From NCBI GenBank assembly GCA_020465985.1, contig JAANYP010002804.1, positions 124,001-188,000 on the forward strand: a DNA stretch of 64,000 bases. Direction: 5' to 3'. The notes under the pieces are model-generated. The model was not told the DNA's origin and ran no database searches. It was given only the letters and a program-made list of their open reading frames with translations. The stretch comes from Centrapalus pauciflorus. Taxonomy: Eukaryota; Streptophyta; Magnoliopsida; Asterales; Asteraceae. Both the position numbers and the translations under genes were made by a program. Positions within the stretch are counted from its first letter, which is position 1, and each line of letters opens with the position of its first letter. Positions 10,785-20,838 of this stretch are shown here, piece by piece.

Positions 10785-11328
10785 CTAGAACAAGTGAGGA
10801 TATCTCGATCGCATCTCTGACTCGGGTTCCCAGGTGGCATTGGTACCCTTATGGTGTCTCCACTGAACGAGTACCAAGGCAATCTCTTTATTCCTCAGCT
10901 TCTTGATCTTTCTATCCGTAATGTCCTCGGGCTGCTCCACATATCGCAGCTGATCATCGACTGTAATTTTGGATAATGGCACATACTGATCATCCTTCGC
11001 CAGACACTTCTGGAGATGACTCACGTGAAAAGTATCGTGCATGCCTGAAGGTAATCGCAGTCGATAGAACTGATCCCGGACTCTATCAATGATCTCGAAT
11101 GGCCCGATATAACGCGGACTCAGCTTCCCATGATGTCTGAACCGGATGACCCCTTTCCACGGCGACCCTTTAAGCAGAAGTCGATCCCCAACACTGAACT
11201 CCAGCTTTTTCAAACGGCGATCGGCATAGCTCTTCTGACGGCTCTGGGCGACCCTCATATGCTCTCGAATCACGGCCACCTTATCACTAGTCTCCTGTAG
11301 CAGCTCCGGCCCACTGATAGGTAGCTTA
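10785..11328 (-). CDS. pol: Element D integrase C-terminus with chromodomain (3' exon-like segment of pol)
   Basis: This is the C-terminal end of Gypsy pol. It starts at the element E junction with KLPISGPELLQET, passes the GPFEII..YRLRLP SH3-like integrase tail and FHVSHLQKCL, and ends in a chromodomain-like block (LRYVEQPEDI, VQWRHHKG, ATWEPESEMRSRYP). Chromodomains of this type are thought to steer integration to particular chromatin. The frame is open throughout this piece. The preceding integrase codons continue at 38330, on the far side of element E. The open frame reads about 47 bases into the E LTR by chance. Confidence 0.9.
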
Positions 11329-11952
11329 TGTTGGTACACCCTGTGTGACGATAGTAGTCTCAGTAGTGTTAGCATTTTGTGTAAGTCAAGTTACGTAGTA
11401 TTGAATATTGACTAGTGTTTGATACATGTGATTATGTGTGTTTGATATTTGTTGTTTGTATGTTTGAACTTGGTGTAACGTATTACAAGAAGTTCAAACA
11501 TAAAGTTCAAAGATATATTCAAACGTAAGTTAAAACATATGTTTAAATAGAAGTTTGATAGTTGAAATTCGAATTTGATATAAATTCAAATTTGTACTTA
11601 AGGTAGATTCGAATTTGTCATAAGGACAAATTTGAATGGGCCTTGGGCCTGATTCGAATTTGTCCTATGACAAAGTCGAATCTGTCAGTATAATTATGGG
11701 TTAACTCGAATAATTATCAGACTTTTGCAGAATTTCAGAGCAATTAAGCAAAAGGCGATCTCGAATTTGCAAGTTTCCCAAGAGTAGTTTCGGAGAGAAT
11801 CAGCATGTAGGTACGTTCGTAGTCGTTCGTATAACACCGTGGTAGTCTCCGTGTTTCCGTGTGTGTGATCTTACCGTCAATCCGCTAACGAGGATTCCGC
11901 ACTCGTTGGACGTTGTCGCGTCGAGAGAGATCCGTGAGTTCAAGACCTTACA
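11329..11952 (+). repeat. Element E 5' LTR (624 bp)
   Basis: TGTTGGTACACC to GACCTTACA, directly followed by the PBS. It carries two tandem inverted repeats: 11608-11636 (stem TTCGAATTTGTC, loop ATAAG) and 11653-11680 (loop CTAT), with GGGCCTTGGGCCT between them. TAG|GTACGT at 11808-11816 resembles a 5' splice site and might be the donor for subgenomic RNA, which is inference only. Confidence 0.92.
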
Positions 11953-11954
11953 AG

Positions 11955-11966
11955 TGATATCAGAGC
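11955..11966 (+). promoter_or_regulatory. Element E primer-binding site
   Basis: TGATATCAGAGC differs by one base from the tRNA-Met complement TGGTATCAGAGC found intact in sister element G at 40866. It lies two bases after the LTR. Confidence 0.9.
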
Positions 11967-12527
11967 CTTTGGGGTGTTCTTGGTGTTCTTTGTGTTCATA
12001 AGCAACATCCTAGGTTTCTTGACGTTTTGGACGGATAATATCACGTTTTTGGAGATTTTTCGAGCTTATCAAGATAGATCTCTGAAAATACTTTGTTGTA
12101 GTTCATGTTTTTGATCGAAATCAGTATTTTTACTCGTAAAAATACTAGTTTAATCTGCAAAACTTGAAAAACCCGAAGTATTAGCCATTTTTCAAATTTG
12201 CGGCACTCGAGTTTGTTAAGGGGATATTAGGGTTTGCTCATTTTCGAGTTTGACTGCAAATACGCTCCTTTCGAGATTCCTTAGGGTTTGATTCGACTTT
12301 GGCCATTTCGAATTTGCTGGGATTTTCGATTTTATACTAGAATCGAATTTAAGGATTTCGAATTTAGTGACCTTCGACTTTGCCATTAATTTCGAACATA
12401 GTTGGATTTCAAACTTAATTTCGAATTTATTTCCAAACCAGTTTAAAATTAATTAAATTCGAAAGAATTACTTTAAATTAATTTCGAATTAAAATAATTA
12501 AGTTTGAATTTAAAAATATTTGAAACA
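11967..12527 (+). other. Element E leader with TCGAA-type motif cluster
   Basis: This is untranslated leader between PBS and gag. From about 12190 to 12500 it carries more than a dozen copies of TTCGAATTT/CTCGAGTTT/TTCGACTTT in both orientations. The matching leader of G (41070-41450) has the same cluster. A second cluster precedes the accessory ORF. No open frame of note. Confidence 0.6.
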
Positions 12528-15398
12528 ACGACAAGTCTACAGAGGTTCATTGAGATGGATCACGAGGTTGGAAAAGCGAATTCTCCACCGAAGTTGATGA
12601 AAATAGAGGACTATTACTGGTGGAAGGATAGGTTTGCCGACTTCGCGAGGTTTAATGATATGCGAATGTGGATTTGTATCGACGAAGGATACATTCCACC
12701 TACGGCTGAGGTTGAAGGACGACAAAAGTTTGTGCCTTATTCAAAGATGAAGGATGACGATAAAAAGTTATATGAAGCCGAGAACCGTGCATTCGCTATC
12801 ATTAGAATGACGTTACCTCAGGAGATCTTGCACACCTTCCGTAATCAGAAGACAGCAAAAGAGTTGTGGGATGCGTTAGAGAAATGGTGTGAAGGTAACC
12901 CGAGGGTTAGAAAGAACAGAATGGAAATGCTCAAGCAGCAGTTCGCTATCTTCAAAGCATCGAAGAACGAAAAGCTGGATGAGACAATTACCAGATTTTT
13001 TCACTTATTGACTGAGTTAGACAGCCATGATGTGGAGTATAGTGAAACAGAGAAAATTATCAAGATTCTAGATGCTTTGCCTGCCAAATCAAAAATGTAT
13101 GTGGCACTGATAAAGCATGACGAAGACAAATTCTATACTCTTACTCTCGACAGTGTTATCGGAACGCTGAGGGCATATCACTTTGAGTTGCTGAAGAAGG
13201 AAAGGGATTATGAACAAGTTCAAAATCCGGATATGTACTTTGGGAAATCAAAATCTTCAGTGGCAGCTGATGTGAAGACGGCTACAGCATTCTTCTCGGG
13301 AGAGACATCGACACCGGCTGAATCAGAAGACTCAGTAAGTAGGGCTTTTTTAGGGTTTGCTAGACCAGAAGAAAAGCAGCATCAGGCTACTCTGGCATCT
13401 ACATCTCAAGGGTATTCAAAGATGCCTATAAGCACAAAATCTGCTGAAGACCATCTGAATTTGTTGGCTTCATTCGTGGCCGCTTACGGCAATTGCGTTC
13501 AGGGCAAAATCAACGATCCTACGCTTTGGGATGAGGATTACGATCAGGTAGACCCTGATGATCTTGAAGAGATGGATCTGCAATGGCAACTGGCCAAGGT
13601 AAATCAGAGAGTTAAACAGTTCATCAAGAGGACGGGCAGAAACCTCAACGTTAGTAACAATAAGATTGGGTTTGATAAGTCCAAGGTTAAGTGTTACAAC
13701 TGTCAGGGGTTAGGACACTTCGCTAGAGAGTGTCAGAGACCAAAAGTAGAGAACTACCAGAGCCAGTATCAGAATCAAACTCAAGGGAGATATCTGCCGA
13801 GTTGTTCAACCAGTCAGGCGAATATAGCTGGTCTGTTATCCAATGTAACGTCAGACAGACAGCTTGATGGAACTTATGACTGGAGTACACATCCGGAGTC
13901 GAATGCTAGAGCCTTTATGGCTGAAGTGACCAAGACTGGAAGTGATGGAGCAGAGGAGACGACAGGGGACAATAGTCAGAATGATAGCAGTCCGATGTGG
14001 GTAGAAAAGTCAGACGATCAGACGATTCTGGAGTTCGCCGCACAGATGGCCAACGTGGAATAAGATCATGCCAAGGTAACTCTGAACTTTTCACTTTACC
14101 ATGATTTATGTGTTTTATGTACTATGTCTAACGATAGGTTAAATTTAGTACTTGAATCACATCAAACTATATCTGCTCAGAATGAATCATTAAAATCAGA
14201 CAATGCTAGCTTAGTAGACATAAAGGAAGATCTTAGGGATGAGCTTAAGGCTGATGCACAGGATGTTATAGTTCTAAAGGACAAACTGAGCGAACAGTGT
14301 GTTAGGTTAGAATTGATGTATGAACATGTTGAGGCATTAACCAAGGAGCTTAAATCCAAAGAAGTAGAGCTAGCAGAGTCTAAGGTAAAGGTAGCTGAGG
14401 TCTAAAGTAATCTTGAAAAGTTTAGGAACTCATCGCTCAACCTAGGGAAAATCTTAGATGCACAGCGTCAGTCTAAGAAGCCTGTAGGTCTAGGGTATCA
14501 TAATAGTCCTCCACCTTTCAATGATAATTATGTACCTCAACCTCAGGAGAAAACTGAAAAATCAGTTGAATCAGAGGAACTACCGGAACCAGTGTCTAAA
14601 ACTGCTAAGGAAATTGAAACTAAGGTGACTGCTAATAATATCAAGATTAAGAAGGTTAAATTTGTGCCATCCTCTAGTGATAAACCTGTAGGACAACACA
14701 AAATTGACTTTAATGATTAGGAGGATGAACCAGTCGCTATAGTTGAAACAAAAGAACCAGACACTAGTGAGACACCTAAGTCAAAGGGCACACACAAAAA
14801 TTCGATTGACACAATGTCTTGCTTTAGATGTCACGAAAGGGGGCATGTTGCTTCTAGTTGTCCACATAGGAAAGTAGATTCTACACCTAAGACTGGAAAT
14901 CCAGAACAACTTAAGCCTTCTCCAAGTGTTGCAAGCACTAGTAGTTCTCAGAATACCGAGAAAACTGTGCAAGCCGCACCTAAATCTGCTGTGAAACAAA
15001 TGCCTGTGTCAGGTCGAACCAAAGAAGTGATTAGGACTAATTCACCAAATCGAGTCATTAATCAATCTAGGTCTGGACTGCAAAAACAATATAGGAGTAC
15101 TACACCTAGCAGAGCTTACACTCCGGTTAGGTCACACACTCCTGTTAGACATCAAACACCAGGTAGAGCTCAGGGATATCAATCGGAATTGCCATATAAT
15201 CGAAACTATTCAAGAGCTCCACAACAAATGCCTACACAAAGGCAAAGAGTGAACTTAAATCACTCTGCACCACCACAGACTCAAATTCAAAAACCCAAGT
15301 CACTTGAACGGAGAGATGGGTATTTGAAAGAGTTTAAGTATGTGTACGAGAATGGTATTACCAAGTCAGTTATGGCTTGGGTTCCCCGTGATAACTAA
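12528..15398 (+). pseudogene. gag: Element E gag (UBN2, two zinc knuckles), start codon lost and three internal stops
   Basis: One frame runs from 12504 to the natural TAA at 15396-15398, with premature stops at 14061-14063, 14403-14405 and 14718-14720. Sister G has sense codons at each of those positions. The position of G's ATG reads ACG here (12528-12530); the next in-frame ATG is MDHEVG near 12555. Counting from 12504, residues ~95-230 are UBN2 and 397-410 are the knuckle CYNCQGLGHFAREC. A Leu/Glu-rich coiled coil lies at 14124-14400, a second knuckle CFRCHERGHVASSC at about 14820-14861, and a basic Pro/Ser-rich tail ends MAWVPRDN. The product would be the capsid/nucleocapsid precursor. 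Confidence 0.9.
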
Positions 15399-15419
15399 CC
15401 TATTTTCTTTCATGTGCAG
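15395..15419 (+). promoter_or_regulatory. Element E gag stop/branch-point/acceptor-like junction before pol
   Basis: The natural gag stop TAA sits inside CTAAC (15395-15399), followed by a pyrimidine tract TATTTTCTTT and CATGTGCAG ending at 15419. Pol codons GAG ATA ACT follow in phase 0 and in the same frame as gag. Both splicing and stop readthrough are therefore possible. The layout is repeated in G (44354-44378) and A. Confidence 0.45.
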
Positions 15420-16617
15420 GAGATAACTACAGGTCCAAACAACAAATGGTTCGTCGACAGTTGTTGCTCCAGGCACATGACAGGGGAAAGAAGTCTACTC
15501 GCGGACTTCAAGGGAGGGAATCAGGGATTTGTATCATTCGCTGGCAATAAAGGAGGAAATATCACCGGTACTGGAGTGGTCACTAATGGGACTTTCATAC
15601 TGGATCAAGTTTATCACGTTGATAAACTTGTTCACAATCTCATTAGTGTATCTCAAATTTGTGATAAGAAGAACTCAGTACTATTCACTGATACTGAGGC
15701 ATTAGTGCTGAAACCGGGGTTCAAAGTACCTGAAGAGTGGATACTGATGAGGGCTCCAAGGAAGAATGACCTGTACATGCTCGACATGAACAAGACGGAA
15801 TCTTCGTTGGGATCAATTTGTCTGCTATCTAAAGTTTCAGAGACATAGTCTATGGAACAGACGCATGGCACACTTGCACCTAAGAAAAATGAACTACATT
15901 ACGAAAAATGGATTGGTGCAAGGTGTTCCCATGAAGAGTTTTCAGTTTGAGGATAAGTGTCTACCGTGCAAGAAATGAAAATAACAGAAGAAGGCACACA
16001 AGTCCAAGACTCAGAACTCAAACGCTGCCACATTCGATTTGTTGGATATGGACCTCTTCAGACCAATCAACAAAAGGAGTATAGGTGGTAGTTGGTACTG
16101 TCTAGTTATTACTGACGATTACTCACGTTTTTCTTGGGTCTTCTTTTTAGGTACGAAGGACGAGACGGCTGCAAAGCTCATCGGGTTCTTAGACCAAGTG
16201 GAAAATTCTTACAGAATGAGGGTTAAACGAATTAGAAGTGATAACGGAACAGAATTTAAAAACACAGTTATTGGTGTATATTGCCTATCAAAGGGCATAG
16301 TGCATCAATTTAGTGCACCTTATGAGCCACAACAAAATGGGGTGGCCGAACGGAAAAACAGGACTTTGATTGAGGCAGCAAGGACCATGCTTTCAAATTC
16401 AAAGCTTTCAACCGTGTTTTGGGGGAAGGCAGTGAATACCGCGTGCCATGTTTTAAACCGGATCCTTAATGTTAAATCATTGAACAATACCTCTTATGAA
16501 GTTTTAAATAAACGTCCACCAAATTTAACTGGCTTCGAACCTTTTGGGGTACCATGTACTTTAATGAAAACAAAACGTCAACCTTTTGGGTTTTTAACAA
16601 ATCAAATGGTACTGTAG
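15420..16617 (+). pseudogene. pol: Element E protease, GAG-pre-integrase and integrase
   Basis: The protease site reads DSCCSRHMTG, with Cys replacing the canonical Gly of DSG at the catalytic loop. A frame change after 15848 and stops near 15976 disrupt the zinc-binding GAG-pre-integrase block (one His is Asn; CLPCKK remains). The integrase core from 16039 keeps the acidic triad: DMDLF, RSDNGTEF and NGVAERKN. After the integrase a deletion of about 66 bases relative to G removes the region around 16580. These enzymes would mature the polyprotein and insert cDNA. Confidence 0.88.
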
Positions 16618-17190
16618 AGATTGTTTATAACATTGAAGTCACAAGTTATACACATGAACCCCAAAAAGGTCCGGAATGGATATTTGATTATGACAAATTG
16701 TTTGAGTCATTTAACATTCCTTTGGATTGAAATGCAGGTACAATCGAAAAGGACATGTCGTCATTAAATCTGAATGACGAGGGTCAGAGTTTTCCGAGGA
16801 CCACCTTTCCATCAACATCCGAGCCTACATCAACTGAAGATAGATCTACAGAAGAAAATGATTCTGAAGTGCCTACAAACGAAAATCAGACAACAAATTC
16901 AGCCTCTGAAGACAGTGTCCATGAGGAAGAAAATGTGGAGTCTGAAGTCGTTCCCCCGTTAGGAGAAATAGGATCAAATTTGGGAGATAATCTGAGAGTT
17001 GACGAGATAGAGACATCTAGGATCAACAAGAATCATCCTATTGAGAGTGTCATAGGAAGTCCTAATGTTGGTGTAAGGACTAGGAGTAGTTTGAATAATA
17101 ACACAGTGTTGTTGTCGATGATCAATGACTCCAAGGCCTTTCACACTTGCCTCTACTCATGTTTCATCTCGCAAGTAGAGCAAAAAAAAT
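16618..17190 (+). pseudogene. pol: Element E integrase-RT linker
   Basis: Acidic, Ser/Thr/Glu-rich linker of Copia pol (MSSLNLNDEG, then NVESEVVPPLGEIG) leading into the RT. It contains one stop near 16727 where the sister copy has none. The block just before RT (SFISQVEQK) has a shift at about 17185 in a run of A residues. Confidence 0.75.
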
Positions 17191-17757
17191 GTGCAAATGG
17201 CACTAAAAGACAACTCTTGGGTTGAAGCGATGCAGGAAGAACTGTCACAGTTTAGGAAACTAGAAATGTGGGAGTTAGTTTCGCTACCTCGAGGAGAAAT
17301 TGCAGTAGGAACCAAATGGGTTTTTAAGTGCAAGAGAGATGATCGGGGTATAGTCACTCGCAACAAAGCAAGGCTTGTAGTAAAGGGTTTCAACCAAGAG
17401 GAAGGAATCGATTACAATGAAGTGTTCGCGTCAGTGGCAAAGTTGGAAGCAATTCGGGTGTTTCTGGCTTTTGCTTCCTTCAAAGGTTTTAAAGTCCATC
17501 AACTAGATGTTTAGAGTGCTTTCCTTTATGGGAAAGTGAAGGAACTGGTATATGTGGAACAGCCGCCTGGGTTTACAGATCCGAAATATCCAGACAGAGT
17601 ATATCGGTTAGATAAGGCTTTGTATGGATTACATCAAGAACCAAGGGCATGGTACGAAACTCTATCCAATCATCTTTTAGACAATGGATTTGAAAGAGGG
17701 AGAATAGATAGTACGCTGTTCGTGATGCGAAAAGGAGACCATTTCATCTTGGTATAA
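17191..17757 (+). pseudogene. pol: Element E reverse transcriptase (RVT_2), N-terminal part
   Basis: Copia RVT_2 begins with WVEAMQEELSQF and continues through GTKWVFKCKRD, ARLVVKGFNQEEGIDY, the motif-A Asp in HQLDV, and PGFTDPKYPDRVYRLDKALYGL. Nonsense codons at 17512-17514 and 17755-17757 interrupt a frame that is otherwise continuous into the next block. The second is a C-to-T change of CAA judging from G. Confidence 0.9.
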
Positions 17758-18717
17758 GTGTACGTCGATTATATCATTTTTGGATCATCAGACAAGCAGA
17801 TGTGCACAGATTTTGAAAAGGTGATGAAGTCAAAGTTTGAGATAAGTGCGATGGGTGAGTTAAACTTCTTTCTGGGTTTGCAAGTCGAACAGAGGAAGGA
17901 GGGCATGTTTACTCATCAGACGAAGTATGTCTATGACATATTAGAGTGCTTCGGGATGGAAGGAACCAAGCTGACAGCTCACTTCAGCACACCGATTCAA
18001 GTGAACGACAATCTCGGACCGGGTACAGAAAGTGATACCGATGTGGATCCGACGTTATATCGGGCCATGATTGGGTCACTTATGTATTTAACTGCTTCTA
18101 GACCTGATATAATGTTTGTTGTCTGTATTTGTGCTAGGTTTCAAGCTAATCCGAAAGAGATGCACATGAAAACTGTGAAGCGGATTCTACGATACCTCAA
18201 GTCGAAACCGAAGCTGGGACTTTGGTATCACGCGGAGGGCGATCTGGAATTGGAGGCGTTCATGGATTCAGATTATGGAGGATGTAGCTTGACTCGCAAG
18301 TCAACAACTGGAGGTTGTCAGTTCCTAGGAGGGAGACTCGTTTCCTGGCAATGCAAGAAACAGACTTCAGTAGCCGTGTCAACGTGCGAGGCCGAATATG
18401 TTGCAGCTGGTAGTTGCTGTTCACAGGTTCTGTGGATACAACAGCAATTGCGGGATTACGGTTTGACTTATACTCATACTCCTATTAGGATAGATAACCA
18501 GTCAACAATTGCTATAACCAATAATCCAGTTAAACACAATAAAACCAAGCACATAGACATAAGACACCATTTTATACGTGATTGTGCTGAAAAGAATTTA
18601 ATTAAGCTGGTAAAAGTTGCATCGGATGATAATAATGCGGATTTATTTACCAAAGCTTTTGATAAATCACGTTTTGAGTATTTAGTTCAACTAAACGGAA
18701 TGCGTAATCCAGAGTAA
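17758..18717 (+). CDS. pol: Element E RT C-terminus and RNase H
   Basis: This continues the same frame after the stop. The catalytic YVDD box of RT reads YVDY here, which should abolish polymerase activity. GELNFFLGLQV, GSLMYLTASRPDI and KRILRYLK follow. The RNase H module shows DSDYGGCS, STCEAEYVA and IDNQSTIAITNN acidic residues, then KHIDIRHHFIRD and ADLFTKAFDKSRF. It ends at a natural stop, shared with G, after NGMRNPE. Confidence 0.92.
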   Translation: MYVDYIIFGSSDKQMCTDFEKVMKSKFEISAMGELNFFLGLQVEQRKEGMFTHQTKYVYDILECFGMEGTKLTAHFSTPIQVNDNLGPGTESDTDVDPTLYRAMIGSLMYLTASRPDIMFVVCICARFQANPKEMHMKTVKRILRYLKSKPKLGLWYHAEGDLELEAFMDSDYGGCSLTRKSTTGGCQFLGGRLVSWQCKKQTSVAVSTCEAEYVAAGSCCSQVLWIQQQLRDYGLTYTHTPIRIDNQSTIAITNNPVKHNKTKHIDIRHHFIRDCAEKNLIKLVKVASDDNNADLFTKAFDKSRFEYLVQLNGMRNPE

Positions 18718-20521
18718 GTTGACCTTAGTAGAGTTTATTTCCTTTTATAGCAGTAGCGTTTCTTTCTTTTTATAGTAAGTTTAGTAGCTTAGGATATTTT
18801 CCTTTTATAGTAAGATAGTAAGTTAGTTTATTTTCTTACTCTTATTTATGAAAAACAAAAGAAAAAAGAGAGAAAACCATAAAAAGTTCAAAAAAAAAAA
18901 GAGAATATCAGAAAATGAGTTAAGTCTTAGATGCATAAGTTCAAAGTGACGAAAATTAGCACAGTCTTTACAATCTCTAAGTGTTAAGCTTTCACACATA
19001 ATGCACCTAAAATTCTAAGTGTTATACATTATCTAGTTTGATATGTTGGTAGGCATAATACATATAGGGAGTCTCGAGGCTAATGAAATATTCAAGAAGA
19101 AGTCAGACGTGTCACTAACTTAGATGTATGACCAATTGGTCTTAATTTTTATGTTAGAGACATACAGACATTGATTCTATATGAGGTATGCAAACTTTCT
19201 GGGGATGTATAGCAACATCAGATACATCTTAAAATGGAAAGAATAGAAAAATCATGATACTGAGTTGAGAGTCAAAACAAGTAACTCTGTTGTACGTAAG
19301 TACAGACCTGTTGCCTCTGGTTTGACTCGAGTTAGCAAGATAACTCGCTTTTTTGTACGTCGGTACAGACCTGTCAACGCTGTCTTGCTAGCTTTAAAAA
19401 TAAACTTTAAGACAAACTAAGACACTTTGTTGTATGTAAATACAGACCTGTGTCCGACGTTTGCCTTTTAAAGAAAGTTTGCAATACCAAAAAGTTATAA
19501 TCATTGTGTGTATGCCTTGATCATAAAAGTATGTCGAAGTATGAGTCATGTAAGGAAATTTCTTGATAAATAAAAAGGCGAAGGGATATTCCGAAGTGTA
19601 ACATGTTTAAAGGGAAAATAATACCAACAATCGTCTAGAAATGTGTGTCACGACAAACAATCAAGGGAATCAAAAATTTCTAAGTGTGAAAGTGGAATAC
19701 TGAAAGTGCGTATTCGACACCGCTATCTGATTGAACCTTTCTTTGACTATACTCGTCAAAAGTATTCTGTTAGCATTAAGTATAGGTTGTAAAATTTAAA
19801 AATAATGTAGATTAGTCTAAGTTTAAACTTTTTGTTCAAAATTTTAATTTTAATTTTAGTTTATTTTATTCTATTTTATTTTTATTTTTATTTAGGAAAA
19901 AGTTCAAAGTTACAGAGGATGCATTTTAGTTGAACAAATAAACATTATGTGAAAATCTTGTGCTTAGGGTAAATAATTTTGCATAGTTTGTTCCGTTACA
20001 CGAAAAAGTTGGAAAAGTTGGAAAAGTTGAAAAAGTTGAGTTTAATTCAAAGATTTTCAAAATTTTCAAAATTTTCAAGTTAAATTCGAGTTTAAGCCAA
20101 AATCGAATGTATATTTGAATTTGGCAATAAGTCGAATTTGGAAGCAAACTCGAAGGTGGTTAGTACAAATAGGTCAACAATGAACATTCATTGTTCACCT
20201 ACATTCGAATTTAGTGCTTCGAGTTTATCAAGAGCGATTTCGAGTTTAAGCTTTCGACTTTGTCGTTTCGAGTTTTCAACTGTTAATCGAGTTTTTGTCC
20301 ATTTGTGTTCGAGCATAGTACCAAATCTAGGTACAATCAACATCATTATACAATATTTAGGATGTTTTAGACTCAATGTGAGCCAAAATCGATCGATTTT
20401 GAGTGTTTATGGGTTTGAACTTTGTAATTCAAAATCACAAAGTTTGAACCGGTGAAACTTCAAATAAGTGACAAATATCTTCAATTAGAACCTATTAGGA
20501 CTAATGATTGTAATTTTCTAA
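18718..20521 (+). other. Element E pol-accessory spacer, 5' part, containing a structured RNA candidate
   Basis: Non-coding spacer conserved with G (47729-49866). It holds the stem-loop array at 19269-19473, a U/A-rich tract at 19790-19900, and a TCGAA-type cluster at 20085-20330. Element F split it at TCTAA (20517-20521); the remainder continues at 34389. Its conservation between two old copies suggests an RNA-level role. Confidence 0.7.
19269..19473 (+). ncRNA. Three-module stem-loop array in the element E spacer (candidate cis-acting RNA)
   Basis: Three inner hairpins each have a 5-bp stem and a tetraloop, followed by GACCTGT: 19291-19304 (TGTAC, loop GTAA), 19354-19367 (TGTAC, loop GTCG) and 19431-19444 (TGTAT, loop GTAA). 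The third stem keeps pairing by a C-G to T-A change. Each is enclosed by a longer-range stem: GAGTCAAA with TTTGACTC, TAGCAAGA with TCTTGCTA, and CTTTAAGACAAAC with a partner ending TTAAAG. I do not recognise the family. Packaging, dimerisation or translation control are possibilities, all inference. Confidence 0.6.
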
Positions 20522-20807
20522 TGTGAATTACAGTTTCATATCAATCATACAACAAATTAAGAACAATAACAATTCATTACTCAAAACACTAACCGAATGA
20601 TTGATTATCAGAGAATGTCGATTACAAAAGCTTGAGAGAATAATTCCAGAATTAGTAACTGCTATATCTTCGTACAAAAAGAGAACTGTCAGATCTATTT
20701 TTCTATTGAAGGTCAACCATACTATTTTTATACATATTTGACAACTATCAAAGAAATACAAAACAACCCCTATACTTTGTTTCCATAAATTAAAATACAA
20801 TCTAACA
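20522..20807 (-). repeat. Element F 3' LTR (286 bp)
   Basis: Nearly identical to 34103-34388; the four differences are G/A at the eleventh base or so, T/C, G/A and A/C. It abuts the PPT on its right and the TCTAA target copy on its left. Confidence 0.95.
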
Positions 20808-20823
20808 TTCTCCCCCTTTGATG
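20808..20823 (-). promoter_or_regulatory. Element F polypurine tract
   Basis: The minus strand reads ATCAAAGGGGGAGAAT immediately upstream of the 3' LTR, the standard plus-strand priming site. It is the last of several similar AGGGGGAG tracts in this element. Confidence 0.88.
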
Positions 20824-20838
20824 GAAATACCAAAGTCT

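Noticed and set aside
16774..16962. Alternative-frame ORF in the Copia linker
   Set aside because: Shadow of the true pol frame conserved with G.
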